Of a stretch of 62,050 nt of DNA, positions 1 through 6,895 are shown piece by piece. Below the pieces are notes generated by a model. That model was given only the letters and a program-made list of their open reading frames with translations. It ran no database searches and was not told where the DNA came from. Made by a program: the position numbers and the translations under genes. Origin of the DNA: Catellatospora tritici (GTDB lineage Bacteria > Actinomycetota > Actinomycetes > Mycobacteriales > Micromonosporaceae); the NCBI RefSeq assembly GCF_019083965.1, contig NZ_JAHRCY010000039.1, forward strand, positions 1 to 62,050, written 5' to 3'. How positions within the stretch are numbered: the stretch's first letter is position 1; every line of letters begins with the position of its first letter.

Positions 1-500
1 AGTTTGCGGGTCGACTCATGGGTACGGATCCGACCCAACCTCGGCAGGGTCACATGGTGGCGGCTGTCCTCGACCCGGATCGTGCCGGTGGTGAACCGCA
101 CCGACGGCACCACCCGCCGCCGCGACCTGAACCGCGGAAACCCGACCCTGGGCCCGGCGCGGCGGCCACTGCGCGAGGCCGACCAGTTGCCCAACGCCCG
201 CGCCAGACCGTCCAATCCGGTGTTGTACGCCTCTTTCGAGCACTGCGCCCACCACGGCGCGACCTGCGGCTTGGCCGCGTTCCAGGCACGGCGCAGCGCG
301 GGCAGGGTCCAGCCCAGTGCGGGGGTCAGCTGCGGGCCGGTCAGGCCGTAGGTGCGCTCGGCGGCACGCTGGCCGAGGTTGGCGCGTACCGCGGCCAGGG
401 CCCAGTTGAACGCAAACCGGCCGGCACCGGCATGCCGGTACAGGTCACGGTCCTGAGCCGGGCTCGGGTCCAGGGCGAAACGGTACGCCTGCACCACCAC
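1..500 (-). CDS. tnpB: TnpB-like protein of an IS607/IS605-type element, N-terminal part (cut by window edge)
   Basis: About 165 residues are visible on the minus strand. They begin VVQAYRFALDPSPAQD and run through AFNWALAAVR, YGLTGPQLTPAL, SKEAYNTGLDGLARAL and RVGFPRFRSRR. This is the typical N-terminal wedge of TnpB, the RNA-guided nuclease carried by IS200/IS605 and IS607 elements. The RuvC catalytic part would lie left of the window, so activity cannot be judged. Three GTG codons in a row (492-500) are the likely start area, and the reading frame stays open upstream, so the exact start is uncertain. No serine recombinase gene (tnpA) precedes it within the window, which suggests a tnpB-only or decayed element. 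Confidence 0.85.
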   Translation of the reverse strand, partial: MVVQAYRFALDPSPAQDRDLYRHAGAGRFAFNWALAAVRANLGQRAAERTYGLTGPQLTPALGWTLPALRRAWNAAKPQVAPWWAQCSKEAYNTGLDGLARALGNWSASRSGRRAGPRVGFPRFRSRRRVVPSVRFTTGTIRVEDSRHHVTLPRLGRIRTHESTRK

Positions 501-732
501 AGCACCGGCCACATCAGACACACGGCACACGCTAGACACCGGGTACGACAACACCCGCCACCACCTGCCGGACATTACCCACGCCGAGTACGCCAACGAC
601 CACTGGAGCACGCGACAGCTCACTCAACCGTCAGCAGTTGGCAGCCCTCAGCATCGCCAGCTGACGCTGGACGTGGTGACATAGAGGAGCCGGTAGGCCG
701 TCGCGACGAACGCTCGGTAGACGGGTCCACGG

Positions 733-776
733 CACCGCCTCGGCACACTGCCAGCACCGCCTCGGCACACTGCCAG
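733..776. repeat. 22-bp tandem direct repeat, two copies
   Basis: CACCGCCTCGGCACACTGCCAG occurs twice head to tail (733-754 and 755-776), just beyond the 3' end of the SRPBCC gene. The rest of 501-791 holds no recognisable gene. The repeat looks like a local duplication; no function is apparent. Confidence 0.85.
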
Positions 777-791
777 CGTAACCGAGGGAAC

Positions 792-1229
792 TCACCGGCG
801 GTTCTCCGCCAGGTCGGCCAGTCGCCGCAGCGCCTCGCGGTTGCGGGCATGCAGCAGCAGGTCATTGAGCTTGTTGCGGGCCGCGCGCATCGGCCCGTCG
901 GTGAACTCCTCCACCAGCACCACCCGGGTCGTGCCGGCGGACTGTGCCACCAGGGTGAGCACGACGACCAGTTCGCCGAGTGGCCACAGTTTCGGCTTCA
1001 GGGCCAGGCGCACCGGCGGCTCGCATTCGAGCACCTCGGTCTCGTGGCTGCGGGTCAGCGGCCACATCCCGACCGTATGGTGCAGTTTGGTGCCCGTCTT
1101 GGGCCACTGCGGGTCGACGTCCCGGATGTGGGCGGTGCCGACCACCCAGTCTGAGTAGGTCCAGCCGTCGGCGAGGACCTCGAACACCTGTTCGACGGGT
1201 GCGTGGATGGTCCATTCGGTGCGTGACAT
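792..1229 (-). CDS. SRPBCC-family (polyketide cyclase/START-like) protein
   Basis: A 145-aa protein that starts MSRTEWTIHAPVEQVFEVL, the standard first strand and helix of the SRPBCC hydrophobic-cavity fold (polyketide cyclase/dehydrase, Bet v1-like). WTYSDWVVGTAHIRDVDPQW and the basic C-terminal helix (ARNKLNDLLLHARNREALRRL) complete the fold. The ligand cannot be predicted. The ATG is preceded by GGAAGGGA at a good distance. Such proteins usually bind lipids or act as aromatase/cyclase-like helpers; no polyketide genes are nearby. The neighbours are mobile or decayed DNA, so this is an isolated monocistron. Confidence 0.8.
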   Translation of the reverse strand: MSRTEWTIHAPVEQVFEVLADGWTYSDWVVGTAHIRDVDPQWPKTGTKLHHTVGMWPLTRSHETEVLECEPPVRLALKPKLWPLGELVVVLTLVAQSAGTTRVVLVEEFTDGPMRAARNKLNDLLLHARNREALRRLADLAENRR

Positions 1230-1588
1230 CGTTCAGTCCCTTCCGGCCAGGGTCGCGGGTGCGCCCGCGTTGGTGGCGGTCCTGCCGCGCCAGCCACCGG
1301 TGACCCGGCGACCGCCGGGCATCGGCGTGAACAGGTCGGTGGTGGGCGGCGCACGCCGCCGCCGGCCTCGCCCCAGGTGCGGGGCGGCGGCGCGGGCACC
1401 GTGCAGGAGCCCTGGAAATCGACGTCGAAGGTGCTGCGGTCTGGTCCGTGGCACCGAGGGTTCATACCCGATCACGCTGCGTACTAATCGCGGGTGAGCG
1501 GGTTGCGTCAGAGTGGTGGGAGGGTGATCACGCCGGGCGGCGGTGCGGCTGCCACCGCGGGCGTGGCGTGTCGGCGGCCTGACCCGTC
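1230..1588. other. 359-bp stretch without a recognised gene
   Basis: This lies between the SRPBCC start and a kinase fragment. Several frames are open because of high GC, but none shows a convincing family motif or ribosome binding site. It may contain decayed upstream parts of the kinase pseudogene. Confidence 0.5.
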
Positions 1589-2002
1589 GGCACCCCCGCC
1601 TACCTGGCCCCGGAACGGGCCAACGGTCGGGTGGTCGCTCCGTTGGCCGACGTGTTCGCCCTCGGCGTGCTGCTCTACCGCATGCTGTCGGGAGAGCTGC
1701 CCTGGTAGGGCGAGACGCCTACGGCGCTGCTGCCGGCACCGGCCCTGCGGCCGCCGGACCCGCTGCCCTACGTACCCGGCCTGCCCGAAGCCGTCGAGTC
1801 GGTGACGCTCGCATGCCTGGGCTCCGACCCACGGCGCCGGCCGGGTGCCCGCGAGCTGTCGTCGATGCTGCACACGCCGGCGCCCAGAGCCGCCGTGCGG
1901 CGACTCACCTCCCGCCGCGTGGAAACGGCTGCGCAGCAGCCGAACCCGCTCGGCCGCCGACTGTTCGACGACACCTTGGACCTGGCCTTGGCCTACTCAT
2001 GA
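1589..2002 (+). pseudogene. Remnant of a eukaryotic-type Ser/Thr protein kinase
   Basis: In one frame the DNA encodes GTPAYLAPERANG (activation-loop end and APE motif), then DVFALGVLLYRMLSGELPW (subdomain IX). An in-frame TAG follows at 1706-1708, and the same frame continues through a subdomain XI-like CLGSDPRRRPGA. The N-lobe, the catalytic HRD and DFG motifs, and any start codon are missing. It is therefore a C-lobe relic of a Pkn-type kinase. The frame ends at TGA 2000-2002, touching the convergent DJ-1 gene. Confidence 0.8.
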
Positions 2003-2680
2003 CCGCTGGAGCAGGGCGATCAGCGCGTCGGCCGCCGGTCCGGAGGAGGCCGGGTTCTGGCCGGTGATGAGCAGCCCGTCGGTCACGACGTACGGCTGCC
2101 AGTCATCGGTCTTCTGGAAGTTGGCTCCCTTGGCGATGAGTTCGTCCTCGACCAGGAACGGCACGACCTTCGTCAGGCCCACGGCCGCTTCCTCGCCGTT
2201 GGTGAACCCGGTGACATTCCTGCCTGCCACCAGGGGAGTGCCGTCGGGTTTGGTGGTGTGGCGTAGCGCGCCCGGGGCGTGACACACCAACGCGATGGCC
2301 TTGCCCGACCGGACGACGTCCTCGATCAGCTTGATCGAGGTGGGATCCTCGGCCAGGTCCCACATCGGACCGTGCCCGCCTGGGTAGAACACGGTGTCGA
2401 AGTCGTCGGCCGACACCGAATCCAGCCGGAGCGTGGCGTCGAGCTGTGCTTCGGCCGCCGCGTCGGCTTCGAAGCGGCGGGTCAGGTCGGTCTGGAACTC
2501 CGGTTCGTTGCTCTTGGGATCCAACGGCGGCCGTCCGCCCTCCGGCGACGCCAACGTGGTGTCCCAGCCCGCCTCCCGGAAGCGGAAGTACGGCGCGGCG
2601 AGTTCTTCGAGCCAGAAGCCCGTCTTACGACCGGTGTCGCCGAGCTGATCATGTGAGGTCAGCACCATCAGGACTTTCAT
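1997..2680 (-). CDS. DJ-1/PfpI superfamily protein (type 1 glutamine amidotransferase-like, Hsp31-like)
   Basis: A 227-aa cytosolic protein. It begins MKVLMVLTSHDQ and has the nucleophile elbow ALVCHAPGAL with Cys near residue 132, the acidic residue in GFWLEELAAPY, and the GGHGPMWDL loop typical of Hsp31/YajL-like glyoxalase-chaperones. Family members convert methylglyoxal or repair glycated molecules, or act as proteases; which applies here cannot be told. This ATG was chosen over an upstream one because GTAGGAGGTG sits directly before it. A short inverted repeat, TACGA-7 nt-TCGTA (2693-2709), overlaps the upstream leader and could be an operator. Confidence 0.85.
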   Translation of the reverse strand: MKVLMVLTSHDQLGDTGRKTGFWLEELAAPYFRFREAGWDTTLASPEGGRPPLDPKSNEPEFQTDLTRRFEADAAAEAQLDATLRLDSVSADDFDTVFYPGGHGPMWDLAEDPTSIKLIEDVVRSGKAIALVCHAPGALRHTTKPDGTPLVAGRNVTGFTNGEEAAVGLTKVVPFLVEDELIAKGANFQKTDDWQPYVVTDGLLITGQNPASSGPAADALIALLQRS

Positions 2681-2843
2681 CAGCACACCTCCTACGACAC
2701 GTAATCGTATGGCTCCCACGGGTGACGCCGGGCCGCTGTGCGACAGCCGCCGAGGACAAACCGACAGTCGGGCTGAAACAACTCAGTGTTGCTGCCACGT
2801 GCGGATGCGGGTGCCGGAGTCACTCGGTACCCGCATCGCCGAT

Positions 2844-3674
2844 TCACACCCGGCGGGCGGTGAACAGCAGGTACTCCCAGTCCATGGCGCCCCAGCCGAG
2901 GTCGTGGCGGCGGGCCAGCTCGGCCAGGTCGTGATCGAGCGCCGCGACCCGGTCCGGGTCGTCGCCGATGTTGCGGTACGCCGCGATCGTCGGCCCGTAG
3001 CACCGCTTGAAGAAGTCCCGGAACGCCTCGGCACTGTCGAACCGATCGACGCGCACCGTGCGCCGCTGCGCCTCCACCTCGGCGACCCGGTCGCCGAGCA
3101 GCTGTCGCACGTGCTGCTCACTGCCCCACAGTGGCGGCGGCTGCGCCCCGGGTGGCGGCGCCGCCGCGTACGGCTTCATCACCGCGAACATCTGCCCGAT
3201 GAACCCCTCCGGCGTCCAGTTGATCAGGCCGATCGCGCCGCCCGGTCGGCACACCCGCACCAGCTCGTCGGCGCTTGCCTGGTGGTGCGGCGCGAACATG
3301 ACCCCGACGCAGGACATCACCGCGTCGAATTCACCATCGCCGTAGGGCAGCCGCTCGGCGTCACCCTGCTCCCACCGCAGCCGCAGACCCAGCTCGGCCG
3401 TGGCCTGCCGACCGGTCTCCAGCAGCTCGGGCGTCAGGTCGCTGGCGACCACCTCGGCCCCCGTCCGCGCCGCGGGCACGGCCGCGTTGCCGGACCCGGC
3501 GGCCACGTCCAGCACCCGCTGTCCGGCGGTCACCCCGCACGCCTGCACCAGCGCCGGTCCCAGTTCGGGGATCACCTCGGTGGCGACGCTGGGGTAGTCG
3601 CCCAGCGCCCACATCGCCCGATGCCGTGCCTTGAGCGCCTGGTCGGCGTCGGACGGAACGGTCGTACCACTCAT
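2844..3674 (-). CDS. Class I SAM-dependent methyltransferase
   Basis: A 276-aa protein with SAM-binding motif I, VLDVAAGSGNAAVPAA (about residues 53-68), the acidic residue of motif II in EVVASDLTPELL, and a post-motif region FDAVMSCVGVMFAPHH like UbiE/COQ5-type small-molecule methyltransferases. The substrate is unknown. The start ATG follows AGGAGAG, and the leader contains a CTGTACAG palindrome. It is divergent from an HxlR regulator whose upstream palindrome has the same half-site, so control by that regulator is likely (inference). Confidence 0.85.
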   Translation of the reverse strand: MSGTTVPSDADQALKARHRAMWALGDYPSVATEVIPELGPALVQACGVTAGQRVLDVAAGSGNAAVPAARTGAEVVASDLTPELLETGRQATAELGLRLRWEQGDAERLPYGDGEFDAVMSCVGVMFAPHHQASADELVRVCRPGGAIGLINWTPEGFIGQMFAVMKPYAAAPPPGAQPPPLWGSEQHVRQLLGDRVAEVEAQRRTVRVDRFDSAEAFRDFFKRCYGPTIAAYRNIGDDPDRVAALDHDLAELARRHDLGWGAMDWEYLLFTARRV

Positions 3675-3682
3675 CTGTACAG
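3675..3682. promoter_or_regulatory. Possible second HxlR operator half-sites, CTGTACAG
   Basis: An 8-bp perfect palindrome directly against the methyltransferase start codon. It repeats the CTGTAC half-site seen in the larger palindrome at 3736-3752. Occupancy here would block ribosome access or early transcription of the methyltransferase. Confidence 0.4.
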
Positions 3683-3735
3683 CTCTCCTGTGGTCGTGAT
3701 GAAACCACGCTAGGAAGAGGGGTATGGGCCGGCCT

Positions 3736-3752
3736 AGTACAGGATCTGTACT
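3736..3752. promoter_or_regulatory. Putative HxlR operator, AGTACAG-GAT-CTGTACT
   Basis: A perfect 7-bp inverted repeat with a 3-bp spacer lies 36 bp before the HxlR gene in the divergent promoter region. HxlR/MarR-type dimers typically bind GTAC-containing palindromes of this size. It can serve both directions. Confidence 0.6.
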
Positions 3753-3787
3753 GGACCCGGTGCGTCGGGCCGTCTAACGTGCGCGCC

Positions 3788-4486
3788 ATGGGAGCGTCCT
3801 ACCACCAGTTCTGCCCGGTCGCCAAGGCGATGGAACTGCTCGACGAGCGCTGGACCATGCTCGTGATCCGGGAGCTCGTGGCCGGAAGCCGACACTTCAA
3901 CGAGCTGCGCCGCGGCCTGCCGCGCATGTCGCCCACGCTGCTGTCCAAGCGCCTGCAACAGCTGGTGGCCGCCGGGGTCGTGCAGCGGCGGCCGGAAGGG
4001 TCGGAGGTGCAGTATCTGCTGACGCCCGCGGGTCGGGAGCTGGAGCCGATCGTGCTGGCGCTCGGGGCGTGGGGGGTCCGTTGGATCGGCAAGATCGGTG
4101 ACCAGGACCTCGACCCGAAGCTGCTGCTGTGGGACATGCACCGAAGCGTCGACCGGGCCAGGGTGCCGGCGGGCCGGACCGTGGTGGAGTTCGGGTTCGA
4201 CGGGGTGGCGCCGCAGCTGCGCCGCTGGTGGCTGGTGATCACACCAGACGACGTGGACGTGTGCGACAGCGATCCGGGTCATCCGGTGGACGTGCTGGTG
4301 GGGTGTCGGCTGCGGACGCTCGTCGAGATCTGGATGGGCAACCTCGGCTGGTCCGATGCCGTTCGGGCGGGCAGCCTGGATCTGGCCGGACCGCGGGTGC
4401 TGTGCCAGGACCTGCCGACGTGGTTCAGTTCGACGTTCGCCTCCGTGCCCCGTCCGGCGTCGACGGCATCGATGCAGGCCGTTTGA
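3788..4486 (+). CDS. HxlR-family winged-helix transcriptional regulator with SCP2-like C-terminal domain
   Basis: About 232 aa. The N-terminal half has the HxlR signature FCPVAKAMELLDERWTMLVI, then RHFNELRRGLPRMSPTLLSKRL (recognition helix) and the wing QRRPEGSEVQYLLTPAG. The conserved first cysteine sits in QFCPVAKA. The C-terminal half (about 110-225) resembles the sterol-carrier-like domain found in longer actinobacterial HxlR proteins and may sense a hydrophobic ligand. ATG 3788 is preferred over an in-frame GTG 9 bases upstream. It is divergent from the methyltransferase and probably represses it and itself through the palindromes between them. Confidence 0.87.
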   Translation: MGASYHQFCPVAKAMELLDERWTMLVIRELVAGSRHFNELRRGLPRMSPTLLSKRLQQLVAAGVVQRRPEGSEVQYLLTPAGRELEPIVLALGAWGVRWIGKIGDQDLDPKLLLWDMHRSVDRARVPAGRTVVEFGFDGVAPQLRRWWLVITPDDVDVCDSDPGHPVDVLVGCRLRTLVEIWMGNLGWSDAVRAGSLDLAGPRVLCQDLPTWFSSTFASVPRPASTASMQAV

Positions 4487-4503
4487 ACCGGTTTCGGTCG
4501 GCC

Positions 4504-4528
4504 CGCGCTGCCTTTTGACGGCAGCGCG
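4504..4528. terminator. Hairpin after the HxlR gene
   Basis: CGCGCTGCC (4504-4512) pairs perfectly with GGCAGCGCG (4520-4528) around a 7-nt loop. There is no T-run, as usual in high-GC actinobacteria. Confidence 0.65.
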
Positions 4529-4624
4529 AATCCACCATCGGTGGGGACTTGACTCGGCCGTTCGATGGAGCCATGGAGATTTCCAGAATGATTCCGTTCC
4601 GCTACGCTCCTTGAGACCGGGCCG

Positions 4625-4689
4625 GAGAGCGCTCTCTCTGTTGTCTGCCAAGCAGATCACGCCTAACTGTCATGGGCGAGAGCGCTGTC
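4625..4689 (+). promoter_or_regulatory. Two LacI-type palindromes before the secreted beta-helix gene
   Basis: GAGAGCGCTCTC (4625-4636) is a perfect 12-bp palindrome with the central GCGC typical of LacI-family sugar repressors (CebR-like boxes). A near copy, GAGAGCGCTGTC, lies at 4678-4689, differing at one position. The second copy is 40 bp before the start codon. The repressor is not encoded next door; the LacI protein at 26.6 kb has a different-looking operator. Confidence 0.6.
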
Positions 4690-4729
4690 CCGTGCCCGGG
4701 ATGTCCCCACCAGAGAGGACTTCCTCGCA

Positions 4730-6598
4730 ATGATGAGCACGAGTCCCGGCGGCGTCACCGTACGCCGAAGATTCGCCCTCGGCCTGGCCTCGGCTGTCGC
4801 CGTCGCCATCGTCGGCACCACCGGAGCGGCCGCGGCCGCGGTCCCGCCGTCGTTCGGCGCGCCCGACCTCGGCGCCAACGTCACCGTCTTCGACCCCAGC
4901 ACCCCGGTCGCCGAGATCCAGGCCGCGCTGGACGCCGCGAACACCGCCCAGGTCGCCAACGAGATGGGCACCAACCGGTACGCGTTCCTGTTCAAGCCGG
5001 GCACCTACGGCACGGCCGAGCAGCCGCTGCAGATCAAGGTCGGTTACTACACCGAGATCGCGGGTCTGGGCGCCAACCCGACCGACGTCGTGATCAACGG
5101 CAAGGTCGAGGTCTACAACCGGTGCCTGAACGACGGCGGCACCAGCAACTGCCTCGCCCTGGTCAACTTCTGGCGCACGCTGGCCAACCTGACCATCAAC
5201 GTCAACGCCGCCGGCCAGGACGGCTGCCGCGCCTCGGCCGACTTCTGGGCGGTGTCCCAGGCGGTCTCGCTGCGCCGACTCAACATCACCGGTGCCAACC
5301 TGTCGCTGATGGACTACTGCACCGCCGGCCCGCAGTACGCCAGCGGCGGCTTCATCGCCGACTCCAAGCTGCCGTTCGTCATCAACGGCTCGCAGCAGCA
5401 GTGGCTCATCCGCAACAGCCAGGTGGACGGCTGGTCCAACGGCGTGTGGAACCAGGTGTTCAGCGGCGTGGTCGGCGCCCCCGACGACGCGGCCTTCCCG
5501 GACCCGCCCTACACCACCCTGGACACCACCCCGGTGAGCCGGGAGAAGCCGTTCCTGTTCCTGGACGCCAACGGCAAGTACCAGGTCCGCGTGCCCTCGG
5601 CCCGGACCAACAGCAGCGGCATCTCGTGGGCCGACGGGCTGACCCCCGGCCGCACCGTGCCGCTGAGCGACTTCTACGTCGCCAAGCCGGGCGACTCCGT
5701 CACGAAGATCAACATCGCGCTGGCCCTGGGCAAGAACCTGCTGCTCACCCCCGGCGTGTACGACATCGCCCGCAGCATCGAGGTGTGGCGCCCCGACACC
5801 GTGGTGCTGGGTCTGGGCCAGGCGACGCTGACCGCGGTCAACGGCTCCACCCCGCTCAACCTCGCCGACGTGCCCGGCATCGTCGTCGCGGGCGTCACCA
5901 TCGACGCCGGTCTGCAGGAGTCCTCGGTCCTGCTGCGCGTCGGCCGCAAGCACAACTTCCTGGCCTGGTCGCAGGCGAGCAACCCGACCACCCTGTCCGA
6001 CGTCTACTTCCGCGTCGGGGGCCCGCACGTCGGCAAGACCGACACCGCGCTTGAGGTGAACAGCGACAACGTGCTCATCGACCACACCTGGGTGTGGCGC
6101 GGCGACCACGGCGTGGAGGGCTTCACCGACACCGAGCGGTGGAACACGAACACCGGCCGCTACGGCGCGGTGATCAACGGCGACCACGTCACCGCCACCG
6201 GCCTGTTCGTCGAGCACTTCCAGCGCCACAACACGGTCTGGAACGGCGAGAACGGCACCACGATCCTGTACCAGAACGAGCTGCCGTACGACCCGCCGAC
6301 ACAGGCGGACTGGATGAACGGTGCCGTCGAGGGCTACTCCGCCTACAAGGTCGGCGACAACGTGCGCACGCACAACCTCTACGGCGGTGGCGTGTACGTG
6401 TTCAACCAGAACAACCCGTCGATCCACACCGAGAACGGCTTCGAGGTGCCCAACCGGCCCGGCGTGCAGCTGTTCCACATCATGACGGTCAACCTGAGCG
6501 CCGGAACCATCGACCACGTGGTCAACGGGATCGGCGACCCGGCCGACACCACCCGCATCGGCGGACCGGTGTTCATCACGCAGTACCCGACCCCGTAA
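4730..6598 (+). CDS. Tat-exported right-handed beta-helix protein, probable polysaccharide-active enzyme
   Basis: A 622-aa protein. Residues 1-37 are a Tat-like signal (VRRRFALGLASAVAVA followed by an Ala-rich cleavage region). The mature part opens with ITVFDP-like DLGANVTVFDPSTPVAEIQ and is rich in short beta-strand repeats with Asn turns (VINGKVEVYN, LEVNSDNVLIDHTWVW, NGDHVTATGLFVEHF), the pattern of pectate-lyase-fold/GH55-like helices. Homologues are often given vague names such as adenylyl cyclase or coagulation-factor-domain protein, which I would not trust. The catalytic residues and substrate are not identifiable by eye. Two ATGs are adjacent; the first is used. LacI-type boxes upstream support sugar control. 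Confidence 0.7.
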   Translation: MMSTSPGGVTVRRRFALGLASAVAVAIVGTTGAAAAAVPPSFGAPDLGANVTVFDPSTPVAEIQAALDAANTAQVANEMGTNRYAFLFKPGTYGTAEQPLQIKVGYYTEIAGLGANPTDVVINGKVEVYNRCLNDGGTSNCLALVNFWRTLANLTINVNAAGQDGCRASADFWAVSQAVSLRRLNITGANLSLMDYCTAGPQYASGGFIADSKLPFVINGSQQQWLIRNSQVDGWSNGVWNQVFSGVVGAPDDAAFPDPPYTTLDTTPVSREKPFLFLDANGKYQVRVPSARTNSSGISWADGLTPGRTVPLSDFYVAKPGDSVTKINIALALGKNLLLTPGVYDIARSIEVWRPDTVVLGLGQATLTAVNGSTPLNLADVPGIVVAGVTIDAGLQESSVLLRVGRKHNFLAWSQASNPTTLSDVYFRVGGPHVGKTDTALEVNSDNVLIDHTWVWRGDHGVEGFTDTERWNTNTGRYGAVINGDHVTATGLFVEHFQRHNTVWNGENGTTILYQNELPYDPPTQADWMNGAVEGYSAYKVGDNVRTHNLYGGGVYVFNQNNPSIHTENGFEVPNRPGVQLFHIMTVNLSAGTIDHVVNGIGDPADTTRIGGPVFITQYPTP

Positions 6599-6612
6599 CA
6601 CCCGTACCACCT

Positions 6613-6650
6613 CCGCGGCCGACCGGTGCGAAAGCTCCGGTCGGCCGCGG
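6613..6650. terminator. Strong hairpin terminator after the beta-helix gene
   Basis: Arms 6613-6626 and 6637-6650 are perfectly complementary over 14 bp with a 10-nt loop, 15 bases after the stop codon. Confidence 0.75.
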
Positions 6651-6834
6651 CCGTCTGTGGGCTGACCGACCCGGGCATTCCGCACTGGGCGCCACCGACC
6701 CACGCCGCGCCGCAGGCCCTGCTGGTGGCCTGATCGCCTGAGACCAGTGGGGTTGGTTGTCGGCGGTGGGGCGGTGGTTCGTGGTCGCCGGTCCCGCAGC
6801 CGCCGCGCTGGCCACATCCGCGCAGCTGGTTGGG

Positions 6835-6859
6835 GTTTGGTGACCGATTGGCCGGGAAC
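6835..6859 (+). promoter_or_regulatory. SigB-type promoter candidate for katE
   Basis: GTTT (6835-6838), 15-nt spacer, GGGAAC (6854-6859), with 36 bases from the -10 to the ATG. This fits the actinobacterial general-stress sigma consensus GTTT-N14/16-GGGWAY. Confidence 0.55.
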
Positions 6860-6895
6860 TAGCGGCTGACCAGGTCGTTAACCAGGGAGGCAGCC

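Noticed and set aside
1233..1475. 80-codon minus-strand frame between the SRPBCC and kinase remnant
   Set aside because: Arg/Pro/Gly-rich with no ribosome site or motif.
4670..6817. 715-codon open frame antisense to the beta-helix gene
   Set aside because: It mirrors a real gene in high-GC DNA; the product is low-complexity Val/Gly/Arg and has no motif.
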